Positions 33,662 through 42,710 of a DNA stretch of 64,000 nucleotides are shown here, piece by piece. The translations under genes were made by a program, and so were the position numbers. The first letter of the stretch is position 1. Each line of letters opens with the position of its first letter. The DNA is from Mangrovimicrobium sp048323675 (lineage in GTDB: Bacteria; Pseudomonadota; Gammaproteobacteria; Pseudomonadales; Halieaceae). The notes below the pieces were generated by a model that worked only from the letters and a program-made list of their open reading frames with translations, was not told the origin of the DNA and made no database searches. The stretch spans positions 12,001-76,000 of the forward strand of contig NZ_JBLWFK010000010.1 of NCBI RefSeq assembly GCF_048323675.1, in the 5' to 3' direction.

Positions 33662-35725
33662 ATGGCTGCAAATGCCCCGCGAAAAATCCTGGTGACCAGC
33701 GCCCTGCCCTATGCCAACGCGCCGTTGCACCTGGGGCACATGCTGGAGCAAATCCAGACCGATATATGGGTGCGCTTCCAGAAATCCCGCGGCCACGATT
33801 GCCTGTACGTGTGCGCCGACGACGCCCACGGCACCGCCATCATGCTGGCGGCCGAGAAACAGGGCATCACCCCGGAAGCGCACATCGAGCGCATCAAGGC
33901 GGACCACGAGCGCGACAGTGCCGGCTTCCTGGTCGATTTCAGCAATTACCACAGCACCCACTCGGAAGAAAACCGCCAGTGGTCCGAGGAAATCTACCGC
34001 CGCCTGAAGGCCAACGGCCACATCAGCACCCGGGAAATCACCCAGGCCTACGACCCGGAAAAGAACCTGTTCCTGGCGGACCGTTTCATCAAGGGCACCT
34101 GCCCGCGCTGCAAGACGCCCGACCAGTACGGCGACAACTGCGAGGCCTGCGGGGCGACCTACACGCCGGCGGAGCTGATCGACCCGAAATCCGCAATCTC
34201 CGGCGCGACCCCGGTCGACAAGGAATCCACCCACTTCTTCTTTCGCCTGCCGGCCTTCGAGGACATGCTGCGCAACTGGCTGGCGGACGACAGCCTGCAG
34301 CCGCAGGTGGCCAACAAGCTGCGGGAATGGCTCGACGCCGGCCTGCAGGAGTGGGATATCAGCCGCGACGCGCCCTACTTCGGTTTTGAAATTCCCGACG
34401 AACCGGGCAAGTATTTCTATGTCTGGCTGGATGCACCCATCGGCTATATCGCCAGTTTCCAGAACTACTGCGCGCGCACCGGCCACGAGTTCGACGAGTA
34501 CCTGCGCCCGGGGACTGAAACCGAGCTGTACCACTTCATTGGCAAGGACATCATCAATTTCCACGGCCTGTTCTGGCCGGCGATGCTCGACTCCGCCGGC
34601 CTGCGCACCCCCACCGGAGTGTTCGCCCACGGCTTCCTTACCGTCAACGGCACCAAGATGTCCAAGAGCCGCGGCACCTTTATCAATGCCCGCACCTACC
34701 TCGAGCACCTGGACCCGGAATACCTGCGCTACTACTACGCCGCCAAGCTCGGCAGCAGCGTGGACGACATGGACCTCAACCTCGAGGATTTCGTCCAGCG
34801 GGTGAACTCCGACGTGGTCGGCAAGGTCGTCAACATCGCCAGCCGCTGCGCCGGCTTCCTGCGCAAGGGCTTTGACAACCGGCTCGCCGCGGACTGTTCG
34901 GAAGCCGACCTGGTCGGGGAATTCATCGGTGCCGGCGACGCGATCGCCGACCTGTTCGAAGCCCGCGAGTACAACAAGGCCGTGCGCGAGATCGTCACCC
35001 TCGCCGACCGCGCCAACCAGTACATCGACCAGCGCAAGCCCTGGGTCCTGGCGAAGGAAGCCGGCAAGGAACTGGAAGTACACGCTGTCTGCAGCGTCGG
35101 CATCAACCTGTTCCGCGTACTGATGACCTACCTCAAACCTGTGCTTCCGGCGATGGCGGAGAAGGCCGAGACCTTCCTCAACACCTCCCTGGACTGGACC
35201 GCGCTGGACGCCCCCCTGCTGGGCCACCAGCTGGCCGACTTCCAGCCGCTGATGACCCGGGTGGACCCGAAGCAGGTCGAGGCGATGATCGAGGCGGGTA
35301 AAGAAGCCGCACCCGCAGCCCCGGTGCCACAGGCGCCCGCGGCTGAAAAAGGCGCCAGCAAGGCAAAGGCCGATGCTGGCAAGGATGCAGCCCCGGATAC
35401 GATCCAGTTCGACGATTTCGCCAAGGTCGACCTGCGGGTGGCCAGGATTGTCGCCGCCGATCATGTAGAGGGCGCGGACAAGCTTCTGCAGTTGTCGCTG
35501 GACCTCGGCGACTGTGGCACGCGGCAGGTGTTTGCGGGAATCAAATCCGCCTACCAGCCGGAGCAGCTGGTGGGCCGTTTGACGGTAGTGGTTGCGAACC
35601 TGGCACCGCGGAAGATGCGCTTTGGCGTTTCCGAGGGGATGGTGCTGGCGGCGGGGCCCGGGGGCGAGGAGATTTTCCTGTTGCAGCCGGATGAGGGGGC
35701 CGTGCCGGGGATGCAGGTCAAATAA
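33662..35725 (+). CDS. metG: methionyl-tRNA synthetase
   Basis: 687 residues. Class I synthetase motifs are HLGH (23-26) and KMSKS (332-336). The zinc knuckle is C-x2-C...C-x2-C in CPRCKTPDQYGDNCEAC. The anticodon domain follows, then an alanine-rich linker (about 540-575), then a C-terminal EMAP II-type tRNA-binding domain (DDFAKVDLRVARI to the end) that also drives dimer formation. It is the long proteobacterial type. The gene stands alone, flanked on both sides by palindromic elements. Confidence 0.97.
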   Translation: MAANAPRKILVTSALPYANAPLHLGHMLEQIQTDIWVRFQKSRGHDCLYVCADDAHGTAIMLAAEKQGITPEAHIERIKADHERDSAGFLVDFSNYHSTHSEENRQWSEEIYRRLKANGHISTREITQAYDPEKNLFLADRFIKGTCPRCKTPDQYGDNCEACGATYTPAELIDPKSAISGATPVDKESTHFFFRLPAFEDMLRNWLADDSLQPQVANKLREWLDAGLQEWDISRDAPYFGFEIPDEPGKYFYVWLDAPIGYIASFQNYCARTGHEFDEYLRPGTETELYHFIGKDIINFHGLFWPAMLDSAGLRTPTGVFAHGFLTVNGTKMSKSRGTFINARTYLEHLDPEYLRYYYAAKLGSSVDDMDLNLEDFVQRVNSDVVGKVVNIASRCAGFLRKGFDNRLAADCSEADLVGEFIGAGDAIADLFEAREYNKAVREIVTLADRANQYIDQRKPWVLAKEAGKELEVHAVCSVGINLFRVLMTYLKPVLPAMAEKAETFLNTSLDWTALDAPLLGHQLADFQPLMTRVDPKQVEAMIEAGKEAAPAAPVPQAPAAEKGASKAKADAGKDAAPDTIQFDDFAKVDLRVARIVAADHVEGADKLLQLSLDLGDCGTRQVFAGIKSAYQPEQLVGRLTVVVANLAPRKMRFGVSEGMVLAAGPGGEEIFLLQPDEGAVPGMQVK

Positions 35726-35764
35726 GCTGCTCGGTGTTTCAGGACTTCGCACACCGCGCCTCCA

Positions 35765-35865
35765 CCAGTGCATCCCTGATGGAACACGCCAAAAAGCGCA
35801 CATCCATGTGCAGGCTCGGGTGGCGACATCCATGTCGCCACACGGTTCCATCAGGGATGCACTGG
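35765..35865. repeat. palindromic element, copy 2, two inner hairpins
   Basis: A perfect 21-bp outer stem (35765-35785 with 35845-35865) encloses two hairpins, GCACAT-CC-ATGTGC (35798-35811) and TGGCGACAT-CC-ATGTCGCCA (35821-35840). The left segment (35781-35795) repeats the GGAACACGCCAAAAA block of copy 1. Confidence 0.88.
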
Positions 35866-35963
35866 CGGATACGCTAGCCATGCCACCTTGACTCAACAGT
35901 TTGGAAGCCCTGGCGTTGAGCGAAGTATTAAGCCTAGAACGTGGCAGTTAAGAGGTGTGGACG

Positions 35964-36059
35964 CGTTACCGGGCTGACTGAAAACGTCTGAGGCCATGGA
36001 TGGCCGAAGCCGAGCTGCCATGGATGGCGCTTTTGCGTTTTTCGGTCAGCCCGGTAACG
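35964..36059. repeat. palindromic element, copy 3, two inner hairpins
   Basis: Outer stem CGTTACCGGGCTGAC (35964-35978) with its complement at 36045-36059, extended by an A-rich/T-rich pair. Inside are GGCCAT-GG-ATGGCC (35992-36005) and GCCAT-GG-ATGGC (36017-36028). Stem sequence differs from copies 1 and 2, but the apex CAT-GG-ATG and the layout are the same. Confidence 0.88.
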
Positions 36060-36179
36060 TGGCCGCGCCGAGCGACAGAGTGCCAACCTGCCCAATGCTG
36101 GGCAAAATAACAGGGCTACTGCGACCGAGAACAGTAACCGCTAAAATGGAAGATCGAACAAAGGACAGGCAACACACCC

Positions 36180-36758
36180 ATGCTGGCTGACTATTCCATA
36201 CTGTTGATCGGAGCCATCCTGGTCAACAACTTCGTGCTGGTACAGTTCCTCGGGCTGTGCCCCTTCATGGGCGTGTCCAACAAACTGGAAACCGCCATGG
36301 GCATGTCCATGGCCACCACCTTCGTGCTGACCCTCGCCTCCGCCTGCAGCAACCTGACCTACCACTTCCTGCTGGAACCCCTCGGCCTCGAGTACCTGAA
36401 GACCATTTCCTTTATCCTGGTGATCGCCGTGGTCGTGCAGTTCACCGAGATGGTCGTGCGCAAGTCCAGCCCCCTGCTCTACCAGGTACTCGGCGTCTAC
36501 CTGCCACTGATTACCACCAACTGCGCGGTGCTCGGTGTCGCCCTGCTCAACCTGAACAAGGAACACAACTTCCTGCAGTCGCTGTTCTACGGCTTTGGCG
36601 CGGCGGTGGGTTTCTCGCTGGTGCTGGTGCTGTTTGCCGCCATGCGCGAGCGGCTGGCGGTGGCCGATGTGCCCGAGCCCTTCCAGGGAGCGGCGATCGG
36701 CATGATCACCGCGGGCCTGATGTCGCTGGCCTTTATGGGCTTTGCGGGACTGGTATAG
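36180..36758 (+). CDS. rsxA: Rnf electron transport complex subunit A
   Basis: 192 residues, six membrane helices. RsxA/RnfA and RsxE are homologous subunits with inverted topology that hold an intramembrane iron-sulfur centre; the conserved cysteines are in LVQFLGLCPFMG and LITTNCAVLG. First gene of a six-gene operon in the order A-B-C-D-G-E. The complex couples NADH/ferredoxin electron transfer to ion flux, and as Rsx it keeps the SoxR regulator reduced. Confidence 0.95.
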   Translation: MLADYSILLIGAILVNNFVLVQFLGLCPFMGVSNKLETAMGMSMATTFVLTLASACSNLTYHFLLEPLGLEYLKTISFILVIAVVVQFTEMVVRKSSPLLYQVLGVYLPLITTNCAVLGVALLNLNKEHNFLQSLFYGFGAAVGFSLVLVLFAAMRERLAVADVPEPFQGAAIGMITAGLMSLAFMGFAGLV

Positions 36759-36764
36759 CGCGCC

Positions 36765-37370
36765 ATGTACGAACTGATCGCCCAACACCCGCTGCTCTCG
36801 GCTCTGCTCGCGCTGGTCAGCCTGGGCGCCATTTTCGGCGCGCTGCTGGGTTTTGCCGCGGTGCGCTTTCGCACCGAGGGCAACCCGATCGTCGACCAGG
36901 TCAACGCCATCCTGCCGCAGACCCAGTGCGGCCAGTGCGGCTACCCGGGCTGTCGCCCCTACGCCGAGGCGATCGTCGCAGGCGATGAAATCAACAAATG
37001 TCCCCCCGGCGGGCAGGCGGGCATCGAGGCCCTCGCCGACCTGCTGGACCGGGAGGTGATTCCGCTGGATGACGAGCACGGCGAGGAGAAAGCCCCGCAG
37101 GTGGCGTTCATCCGCGAGGAAGACTGCATCGGCTGCACCAAATGCATCCAGGCCTGCCCGGTCGACGCCATCCTCGGCGCCGCCAAGCAGATGCACACGG
37201 TGATCGCCAGCGAGTGCACCGGCTGCGACCTCTGCGTGGAGCCCTGCCCGGTGGACTGCATCGTGATGATCCCGGAGCAGGAATCCCTGCAGAACTGGCA
37301 CTGGAAACTTCCCGACAGCAACCGCCAGCAGGCGGACATCATCGCCACCGATGCCGGGGAAGCGGCATGA
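36765..37370 (+). CDS. rsxB: Rnf complex subunit B (iron-sulfur protein)
   Basis: 201 residues. An N-terminal membrane helix is followed by a [4Fe-4S] motif (CGQCGYPGCRPYAEAI...KCPPGG) and then two ferredoxin-type motifs, CIGCTKCIQACP and CTGCDLCVEPCP. It is the electron entry or relay protein on the cytoplasmic side. It starts 6 bp after rsxA. Confidence 0.95.
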   Translation: MYELIAQHPLLSALLALVSLGAIFGALLGFAAVRFRTEGNPIVDQVNAILPQTQCGQCGYPGCRPYAEAIVAGDEINKCPPGGQAGIEALADLLDREVIPLDDEHGEEKAPQVAFIREEDCIGCTKCIQACPVDAILGAAKQMHTVIASECTGCDLCVEPCPVDCIVMIPEQESLQNWHWKLPDSNRQQADIIATDAGEAA

Positions 37371-37400
37371 AAGCATGCGTGAAGGTGGCATAAGAGCGGC

Positions 37401-39425
37401 ATGAGAAAAATCCACGATTTCCACGGCGGTATCCACCCCGCCGAGAACAAGCACCAGTCCCTGCGCACCCCGGTCCGCGATGCCGGCATTCCGGCGCAGC
37501 TGGTGCTGCCGCTGGCCCAGCATATCGGCGCGCCCTCGCGGCCGATCGTCGAGGTTGGCGAGCGGGTGCTCAAGGGGCAGAAAATCGCCGAGGCTGCCTC
37601 CGTGGTGAGTGCCGCGCTGCACGCCCCGACATCTGGCACCATTGCGGCGATCGAATCGCGCCAGGTTGCCCACCCCTCGGGCTTCAGCGCGCCCTGCATC
37701 GTCATTGCGAGCGATGGCCAGGACGCGTGGACTGAACTGCCCCCGGCCCTGGACTACCGGGAAACTGACCGCACGGTGCTGCTGGAGCGTATCCGCGAAT
37801 CGGGACTTGCCGGGATGGGCGGCGCGGGCTTCCCCTCCGCGGTGAAACTGGGCGTGAAGCCCGGCACGGTCATCGAGACGCTGATCATCAACGGCACCGA
37901 GTGTGAACCCTACATCACCGCCGACGATATCCTGATGCGCGAGCGGCCCGCGGAAATCATTCGCGGGGCGCAGATCCTGGCGCACATTGTGCAGCCGGGC
38001 GAAACCGTTATCGGCGTCGAGGACAACAAGCCCGAGGCCATCGCTGCGCTGCGCGCAGCGGCCGCTGGTACCGATATCGAAATCGCCGTGTTCCCCACCA
38101 AGTACCCCTCCGGCGGCGAGAAGCAGCTGATCGAGATTCTCACCGGCAAGCAGGTGCCTTCCGGCGGGCTGCCGGCGGATATCGGCGTGGTCTGCCAGAA
38201 CGTGGGCACCACCGTGGCCATCGCCGAGGCGGTGGAGACCGGCAAACCGCTGATCTCCCGCATTACCACCGTCACCGGTGAGAGTGTCGCAGAGCCGCAG
38301 AATTTCCAGGTGCTGCTGGGCACACCGATGTCCCACCTGCTGGCGCTGGCCGGCTACCAGCCGGGGAAAAACAGCCGGCTGGTCATGGGCGGACCGATGA
38401 TGGGTTTCACCGTGCCCAGCGATGCGGTGCCCGTGGTCAAGACCACCAACTGCATCCTCGCCCCCAGCGCCGCCGAACTGCCCGCGCCGCCCCCGGCACA
38501 GGCCTGTATCCGCTGCGGGATGTGTGCCGAGGCCTGCCCGGCGAGCCTGCTGCCGCAGCAGTTGTACTGGTTCGCCCGCGGCCGGGAGTTCGAGAAGGCG
38601 GAACAGCACCACCTGTTCGACTGCATTGAATGCGGCGCCTGCTCCTATGTCTGCCCCAGCACCATCCCGCTGGTGCAGTATTACCGCGCCGCCAAGGCGG
38701 AGGTCCTGCAACTGCGCCGGGACGCGGAAAAGGCCGAGCACTCGCGCCTGCGTTTCGAGGCCCGCCAGGACCGCCTCGCCCGCGAGGAGGAAGAAAAAGA
38801 AGCCCGCCGCGCGGCGCGCAAGAAAGCCGCGGAGGAAAAGGCCCGCCTGGCCGCCGAATCCGGCGCTGGCGCGGAAGACCCGATCCAGGCGGCCATCGAG
38901 CGGGCAAAGGCGAAGAAAGCCGCCCAGGCCGCCGGTGAAGGCCCGGGTGAACTGGAGAAACTGGAAAAGGCGGTAAGTACCACCCGCGAACGCTTGGCCA
39001 AGGCGGTCGAGAAACTGGAGGCCGCCCGCACCGAGGGCGCGGACCACGTCGCCGCGCTGGAAACCGGTGTGGCGAAAACCCGCGTCAAACTCGAGGCCGC
39101 GGAAAAGGCGCTCGCCGATTACCGGCAGGCCAATACAGCCGCAGAGGAAAAGCCTGCACCAGCGCCGACTGACGCCGCCCAGGCGGCCATCCAGAAGGCC
39201 ATGGCTGCCCGCGCCGCCGAAGCCAGCAAGAGCCCGCTGGAAAAGGCGCGGGACAATCTGCAGAAACTGGAAGCGCGGCTGGTGAAATCCGAGGCCCGGC
39301 TGGCAGAGGGACGGGCCGCTGGCGAGGAAGACAAGATTATCGTGGCACTGGAATCCAGCGTGGAGCGGCTGAAAGAGAAAATTGCCGAGGCCCGGGCGGA
39401 ACTCGAACAGCAGGAGGCCGGCTGA
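37401..39425 (+). CDS. rsxC: Rnf complex subunit C (NADH/FMN-binding, with long coiled tail)
   Basis: 674 residues. Residues 1-430 are the conserved RnfC: a GGIHPAENK start, the NADH/FMN-binding GMGGAGFPSAVK region, and two cluster motifs CIRCGMCAEACP and CIECGACSYVCP. Residues about 435-674 are an alanine/lysine/glutamate-rich extension predicted to be helical or coiled, a variable-length feature of gammaproteobacterial RsxC. The extension accounts for about a third of the protein. Confidence 0.94.
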   Translation: MRKIHDFHGGIHPAENKHQSLRTPVRDAGIPAQLVLPLAQHIGAPSRPIVEVGERVLKGQKIAEAASVVSAALHAPTSGTIAAIESRQVAHPSGFSAPCIVIASDGQDAWTELPPALDYRETDRTVLLERIRESGLAGMGGAGFPSAVKLGVKPGTVIETLIINGTECEPYITADDILMRERPAEIIRGAQILAHIVQPGETVIGVEDNKPEAIAALRAAAAGTDIEIAVFPTKYPSGGEKQLIEILTGKQVPSGGLPADIGVVCQNVGTTVAIAEAVETGKPLISRITTVTGESVAEPQNFQVLLGTPMSHLLALAGYQPGKNSRLVMGGPMMGFTVPSDAVPVVKTTNCILAPSAAELPAPPPAQACIRCGMCAEACPASLLPQQLYWFARGREFEKAEQHHLFDCIECGACSYVCPSTIPLVQYYRAAKAEVLQLRRDAEKAEHSRLRFEARQDRLAREEEEKEARRAARKKAAEEKARLAAESGAGAEDPIQAAIERAKAKKAAQAAGEGPGELEKLEKAVSTTRERLAKAVEKLEAARTEGADHVAALETGVAKTRVKLEAAEKALADYRQANTAAEEKPAPAPTDAAQAAIQKAMAARAAEASKSPLEKARDNLQKLEARLVKSEARLAEGRAAGEEDKIIVALESSVERLKEKIAEARAELEQQEAG

Positions 39426-39426
39426 G

Positions 39427-40455
39427 ATGGCATTGATGCGCATCACCTCGCCACACACCCACGGCAAGGCGAGCACCCGGCGGGTCATGCAGCAGGTCAT
39501 GCTGGCAACCGTACCCGGGGTACTGGTGCTCACCGGCTTTTTCGGCTTTGGCACCCTGGTCAATATCACCTTCGGCATGCTGCTGGCCGTGGCCTTCGAG
39601 GCCCTTGCACTGTCCCTGCGCAAACGGCCGCTGGGATTCTATCTCGGCGATTGCAGCGCGCTGGTCACCGCCCTACTGCTGGGTATCGCCCTGCCGCCCT
39701 ACGCCCCCTGGTGGTTGATCGCGGTGGGCATCGCCTCCGCCATCCTGATTGCCAAGCACCTCTACGGCGGCATGGGCTACAACCCCTTCAACCCGGCCAT
39801 GGTCGGCTATGTCGTACTGCTTATTTCCTTTCCCGTACAGATGACCAGTTGGGCGCCACCGCGCGGCGCCGGCGAAGTGCCCGGCCTGCTGCAGGCCCTG
39901 CAGGCCTGCTTCCTGCCCTCGGGCTATGACGGCACCACCATGGCCACGCCACTGGATGTGCTGAAGCAGAACAGCAGCCTGCTGGTCGAGGATCTCTGGG
40001 CGCAGAACCCGCAATTCGGTCGCTGGGGCGGACTGGGCTGGGAGTGGGCCAACCTCGCTTTCCTGGCCGGCGGCCTGTGGCTGCTTTACCAGCGCATATT
40101 CACCTGGCACGCGCCGGTCGCGATGCTCGCCGCCCTGGCCCTGCTGGCGGCCAGCTTTTACGATGGCGGCAGCTCCAGCAGCGGCGGTTCACCGCTGTTC
40201 CACCTGCTGTCCGGCGCCACCATGCTCGGGGCCTTCTTCATCGTGACCGACCCGGTGACCAGCGCCGTCTCGGCGCGCGGGCGCCTGATCTACGGGGCCC
40301 TGGTCGGCGTGCTGGTCTACCTGATCCGGGTGTACGGCAATTACCCGGACGCGGTCGCCTTCTCGGTGCTGATCATGAACCTCGCGGCCCCCTTCATCGA
40401 CCAGTACACCCAACCGCGCACCTATGGCCACGGCCAGAAGCGGGGGGACAGCTGA
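39427..40455 (+). CDS. rsxD: Rnf complex subunit D (covalent FMN, membrane)
   Basis: 342 residues, about ten membrane helices, related to NqrB. The likely flavinylated threonine is T174 in DGTTMATPLD. YNPFNPAMVGYVVLLISFP is the conserved helix. The frame is open further upstream, but ATG 39427 directly follows the rsxC stop and gives the family N-terminus. It overlaps rsxG by one base. Confidence 0.94.
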   Translation: MALMRITSPHTHGKASTRRVMQQVMLATVPGVLVLTGFFGFGTLVNITFGMLLAVAFEALALSLRKRPLGFYLGDCSALVTALLLGIALPPYAPWWLIAVGIASAILIAKHLYGGMGYNPFNPAMVGYVVLLISFPVQMTSWAPPRGAGEVPGLLQALQACFLPSGYDGTTMATPLDVLKQNSSLLVEDLWAQNPQFGRWGGLGWEWANLAFLAGGLWLLYQRIFTWHAPVAMLAALALLAASFYDGGSSSSGGSPLFHLLSGATMLGAFFIVTDPVTSAVSARGRLIYGALVGVLVYLIRVYGNYPDAVAFSVLIMNLAAPFIDQYTQPRTYGHGQKRGDS

Positions 40456-41099
40456 TGCTCGGCCAGTCGATTACCCGCAACGCGTTATTGCTCGCCCTGT
40501 TCGCCCTGGTGACCGCCGCCCTGCTGGCGGGCACCTACCTGCTGACCCGGGAGCGGATCGTCGCCGCCGAGCGCGCCGCGGAGGAAAAAGCCCTGCTGCA
40601 AATCGTCCCCGACGAGCGCCACGATAACTCCATGCTGGACGACACCCTGCCGGTCGGCCCGCAGACACCCGGGCTCGGCCTGCGGGAGACCAAGCAGGTC
40701 TACCTGGCGCGGCAGGGCGAAACGATCGTCGCCGCCATCATCCCGGTCACCGCGCGCGACGGCTACAGCGGCGATATCAACCTGATCGTGGGCGTCAATC
40801 GCGACGGCAGTGTGGCCGGGGTGCGGGCGCTGTCGCACAAGGAAACCCCTGGCCTCGGCGACAAGGTGGACCTGGGCAAGAGCGACTGGGTGCGGGGTTT
40901 CGAGGGCCGTTCCCTGCAGGACCCCGCAGTGACACAATGGGCGGTGAAAAAGGACGGCGGGGTCTTCGACGCCTTCACCGGCGCCACCATCACCCCCCGC
41001 GCGGTGGTCAACGCGGTAAAAAATACCCTGGAATACGCCGCCGACAACCGACAGGTGTTATTCGGCACGGCTGGCGAACAGGCCGAGGACGGAAACTGA
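40455..41099 (+). CDS. rsxG: Rnf complex subunit G (covalent FMN)
   Basis: 214 residues. One N-terminal helix (NALLLALFALVTAALLAGTYLL) anchors a periplasmic FMN-binding domain. The flavinylation motif TGATIT places the FMN on T178. The ATG shares one base with the rsxD stop. Attachment of FMN needs an ApbE transferase, which is not in this window. Confidence 0.94.
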   Translation: MLGQSITRNALLLALFALVTAALLAGTYLLTRERIVAAERAAEEKALLQIVPDERHDNSMLDDTLPVGPQTPGLGLRETKQVYLARQGETIVAAIIPVTARDGYSGDINLIVGVNRDGSVAGVRALSHKETPGLGDKVDLGKSDWVRGFEGRSLQDPAVTQWAVKKDGGVFDAFTGATITPRAVVNAVKNTLEYAADNRQVLFGTAGEQAEDGN

Positions 41100-41100
41100 C

Positions 41101-41814
41101 ATGGCGGACATGAGCTACCGCGAGCTATCCCTGAACGGGTTGTGGAAGAACAACCCGGCGATCGTCCAGTTGCTGGGCCTGTGCCCGCTGCTGGCGGTGA
41201 CCAGTTCTGTGGTCAACGCCATCGGCCTGGCCCTCGCCACCACCCTGGTGCTGGTCGCCTCCAATACCGCGGTATCGCTGATCCGCAACGTGGTATCGGA
41301 CGCCATCCGCCTGCCCGCCTTCGTCATGATCATCGCCTCGGCGGTAACCTGCATCGAACTGCTGATGCAGGCCTTCGCCTTCGAGCTCTACCAGATCCTC
41401 GGGATTTTCCTGCCCCTGATCACCACCAACTGCGTGATTCTCGGCCGCGCCGACGGCTTCGCCTGCAAGAACAGCCCGCTGCCGGCGGCCTACGACGGGC
41501 TGATGATGGGCCTGGGTTTCGGCGCGGTACTGGTGGTGCTCGGCGCGCTGCGCGAGCTCTTCGGCACCGGCGCCCTGTTTGCCAACATGCAACTGCTGTT
41601 CGGTTCCGCCGCTGAAAGCTGGAAAATCGTGCTGGTGGACGACTACCAGAACTTCCTGCTGGCGATCCTGCCGCCGGGCGCCTTTATCTTCACCGGGCTG
41701 CTGATTGCGCTGAAGAACATCATCGATACCCGCATGGAAGCGCGCCGCGCGGCGCAGCGGGAGCGACCGGCCACCGGCTCCAAGCGCGTGCGGGTCACCG
41801 GCACCATTTCCTGA
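41101..41814 (+). CDS. rsxE: Rnf complex subunit E
   Basis: 237 residues, six membrane helices, homologous to RsxA with opposite topology. Conserved cysteine segments are QLLGLCPLLAV and LITTNCVILGRADGFA. It ends the rsx operon; the nth gene that often follows in other gammaproteobacteria is absent here, replaced by convergent genes. Confidence 0.95.
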   Translation: MADMSYRELSLNGLWKNNPAIVQLLGLCPLLAVTSSVVNAIGLALATTLVLVASNTAVSLIRNVVSDAIRLPAFVMIIASAVTCIELLMQAFAFELYQILGIFLPLITTNCVILGRADGFACKNSPLPAAYDGLMMGLGFGAVLVVLGALRELFGTGALFANMQLLFGSAAESWKIVLVDDYQNFLLAILPPGAFIFTGLLIALKNIIDTRMEARRAAQRERPATGSKRVRVTGTIS

Positions 41815-41843
41815 GCGGCAGGCTGGGAGCGGAAACTCCCGGC

Positions 41844-42251
41844 TCAGCGCGGCGCCAGCACCCTGAGCGTCGCCAGGATGGCGTCCACGGCGGCATCGTC
41901 GAGGCCGCGGTGGTCGACGTCGCAGCTGTAGGTGATAAACAGCAACATGCCGGCATCGGCCACGCACCACTCGCGAATCGCCGCGCCCTCCTCTTCCCAT
42001 GCCGCCGCGACACCCGAGAACTCCCCGAGGTTTACGCTCTTCCAGGGCAGGCGCTGCTCGCTGCCGTCCTCGGCAATCTGCGCCACTTCCCCTGCGGAAA
42101 ACACCCCGCTGTCCCGGTGCAGGGTAGAGATTTCGATACAGCCGACGTCATCGCGATCACCGATCAGGATGCTCTCTTCCTCGCTGTCCGCCCACCACTC
42201 GGGCGGCAACTCCAGCGTCCACCATTCCGTTTCCAGTACGTTGACCGTCAC
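41844..42251 (-). CDS. hypothetical protein
   Basis: 135 residues, acidic, tryptophan-rich near the N-terminus (ETEWWTLELPPEWWADSEEE). The GTG start immediately follows the rimI stop and uses GAGGAG inside the rimI end, so it is translated from the rimI transcript. No signal peptide and no recognised motif. The pattern of an amphipathic start followed by a beta-rich domain is seen in small DUF families of Pseudomonas relatives, but I do not recognise it. Confidence 0.65.
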   Translation of the reverse strand: MTVNVLETEWWTLELPPEWWADSEEESILIGDRDDVGCIEISTLHRDSGVFSAGEVAQIAEDGSEQRLPWKSVNLGEFSGVAAAWEEEGAAIREWCVADAGMLLFITYSCDVDHRGLDDAAVDAILATLRVLAPR

Positions 42252-42710
42252 CTATAGACTCCTCGACATCAGGACCGCGTCCTCGCGCCCTGTCGCTGTT
42301 GTGTAATATCCCGGGCGACGCCCGTCTTCCCCGAAACTGTAGCGGCGGTACAGCGCCAGCGCCGGCGCGTTGGATGCGCGAACATCCAGCACGCAGCGCT
42401 GCACCCGGCGGTCGCGCAGCACCGCCAGCGCCTCGCCCAGCAGAACCCCGCCAAGGCCGCGCCCCTGCGCCGCGGGATGCACCGCGATGTTATCGATACT
42501 GGCCTCGTCGAGCACCAGCGACAGCAACACGAAGCCTTCGAGCCGCGAGCCATTGCGGCACACCAGGCCAATGCTGCGCTCACCCTGCTCGCAGTAGCGC
42601 AGCAGGTGGGATTCGCCAAACGGGTCGGGAGATGCCACCGCATCCAGCGCGGCAATGCCGGGAAGGTCTGCGGGAGATGCCCAGTCGACAGGCGCGCGCA
42701 GCCTATACAC
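42252..42710 (-). CDS. rimI: ribosomal protein S18 alanine N-acetyltransferase
   Basis: 152 residues against 148 in E. coli. GNAT fold with the acetyl-CoA loop HPAAQGRGLGGVLL and the substrate-side segments SIDNIAVHP and ALALYRRYSFGEDGRRPGYY. It acetylates the S18 N-terminus. GTG 42710 is used; the longer frame upstream is the tail of the preceding gene read in another frame. It overlaps the HolD-like gene by 8 bp. Confidence 0.91.
   Translation of the reverse strand: MYRLRAPVDWASPADLPGIAALDAVASPDPFGESHLLRYCEQGERSIGLVCRNGSRLEGFVLLSLVLDEASIDNIAVHPAAQGRGLGGVLLGEALAVLRDRRVQRCVLDVRASNAPALALYRRYSFGEDGRRPGYYTTATGREDAVLMSRSL

Larger units (their letters stand above)
35726..36179. other. metG-rsxA intergenic region
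   Basis: 454 bp taken up mainly by palindromic elements 2 and 3. TAAAAT at 36142-36147 could be the -10 for the rsx operon, but no good -35 is seen. No coding sequence is supported. Confidence 0.7.

Noticed and set aside
33455..36059. Palindromic elements read as a CRISPR array or integron attC sites
   Set aside because: No regular spacer pattern, no cas or integrase gene, and no attC core sites; nested symmetry fits a REP-like or structural element instead.
36141..39623. 1160-codon minus-strand frame across rsxA-rsxC
   Set aside because: Antisense shadow of three well-supported rsx genes in GC-rich DNA.
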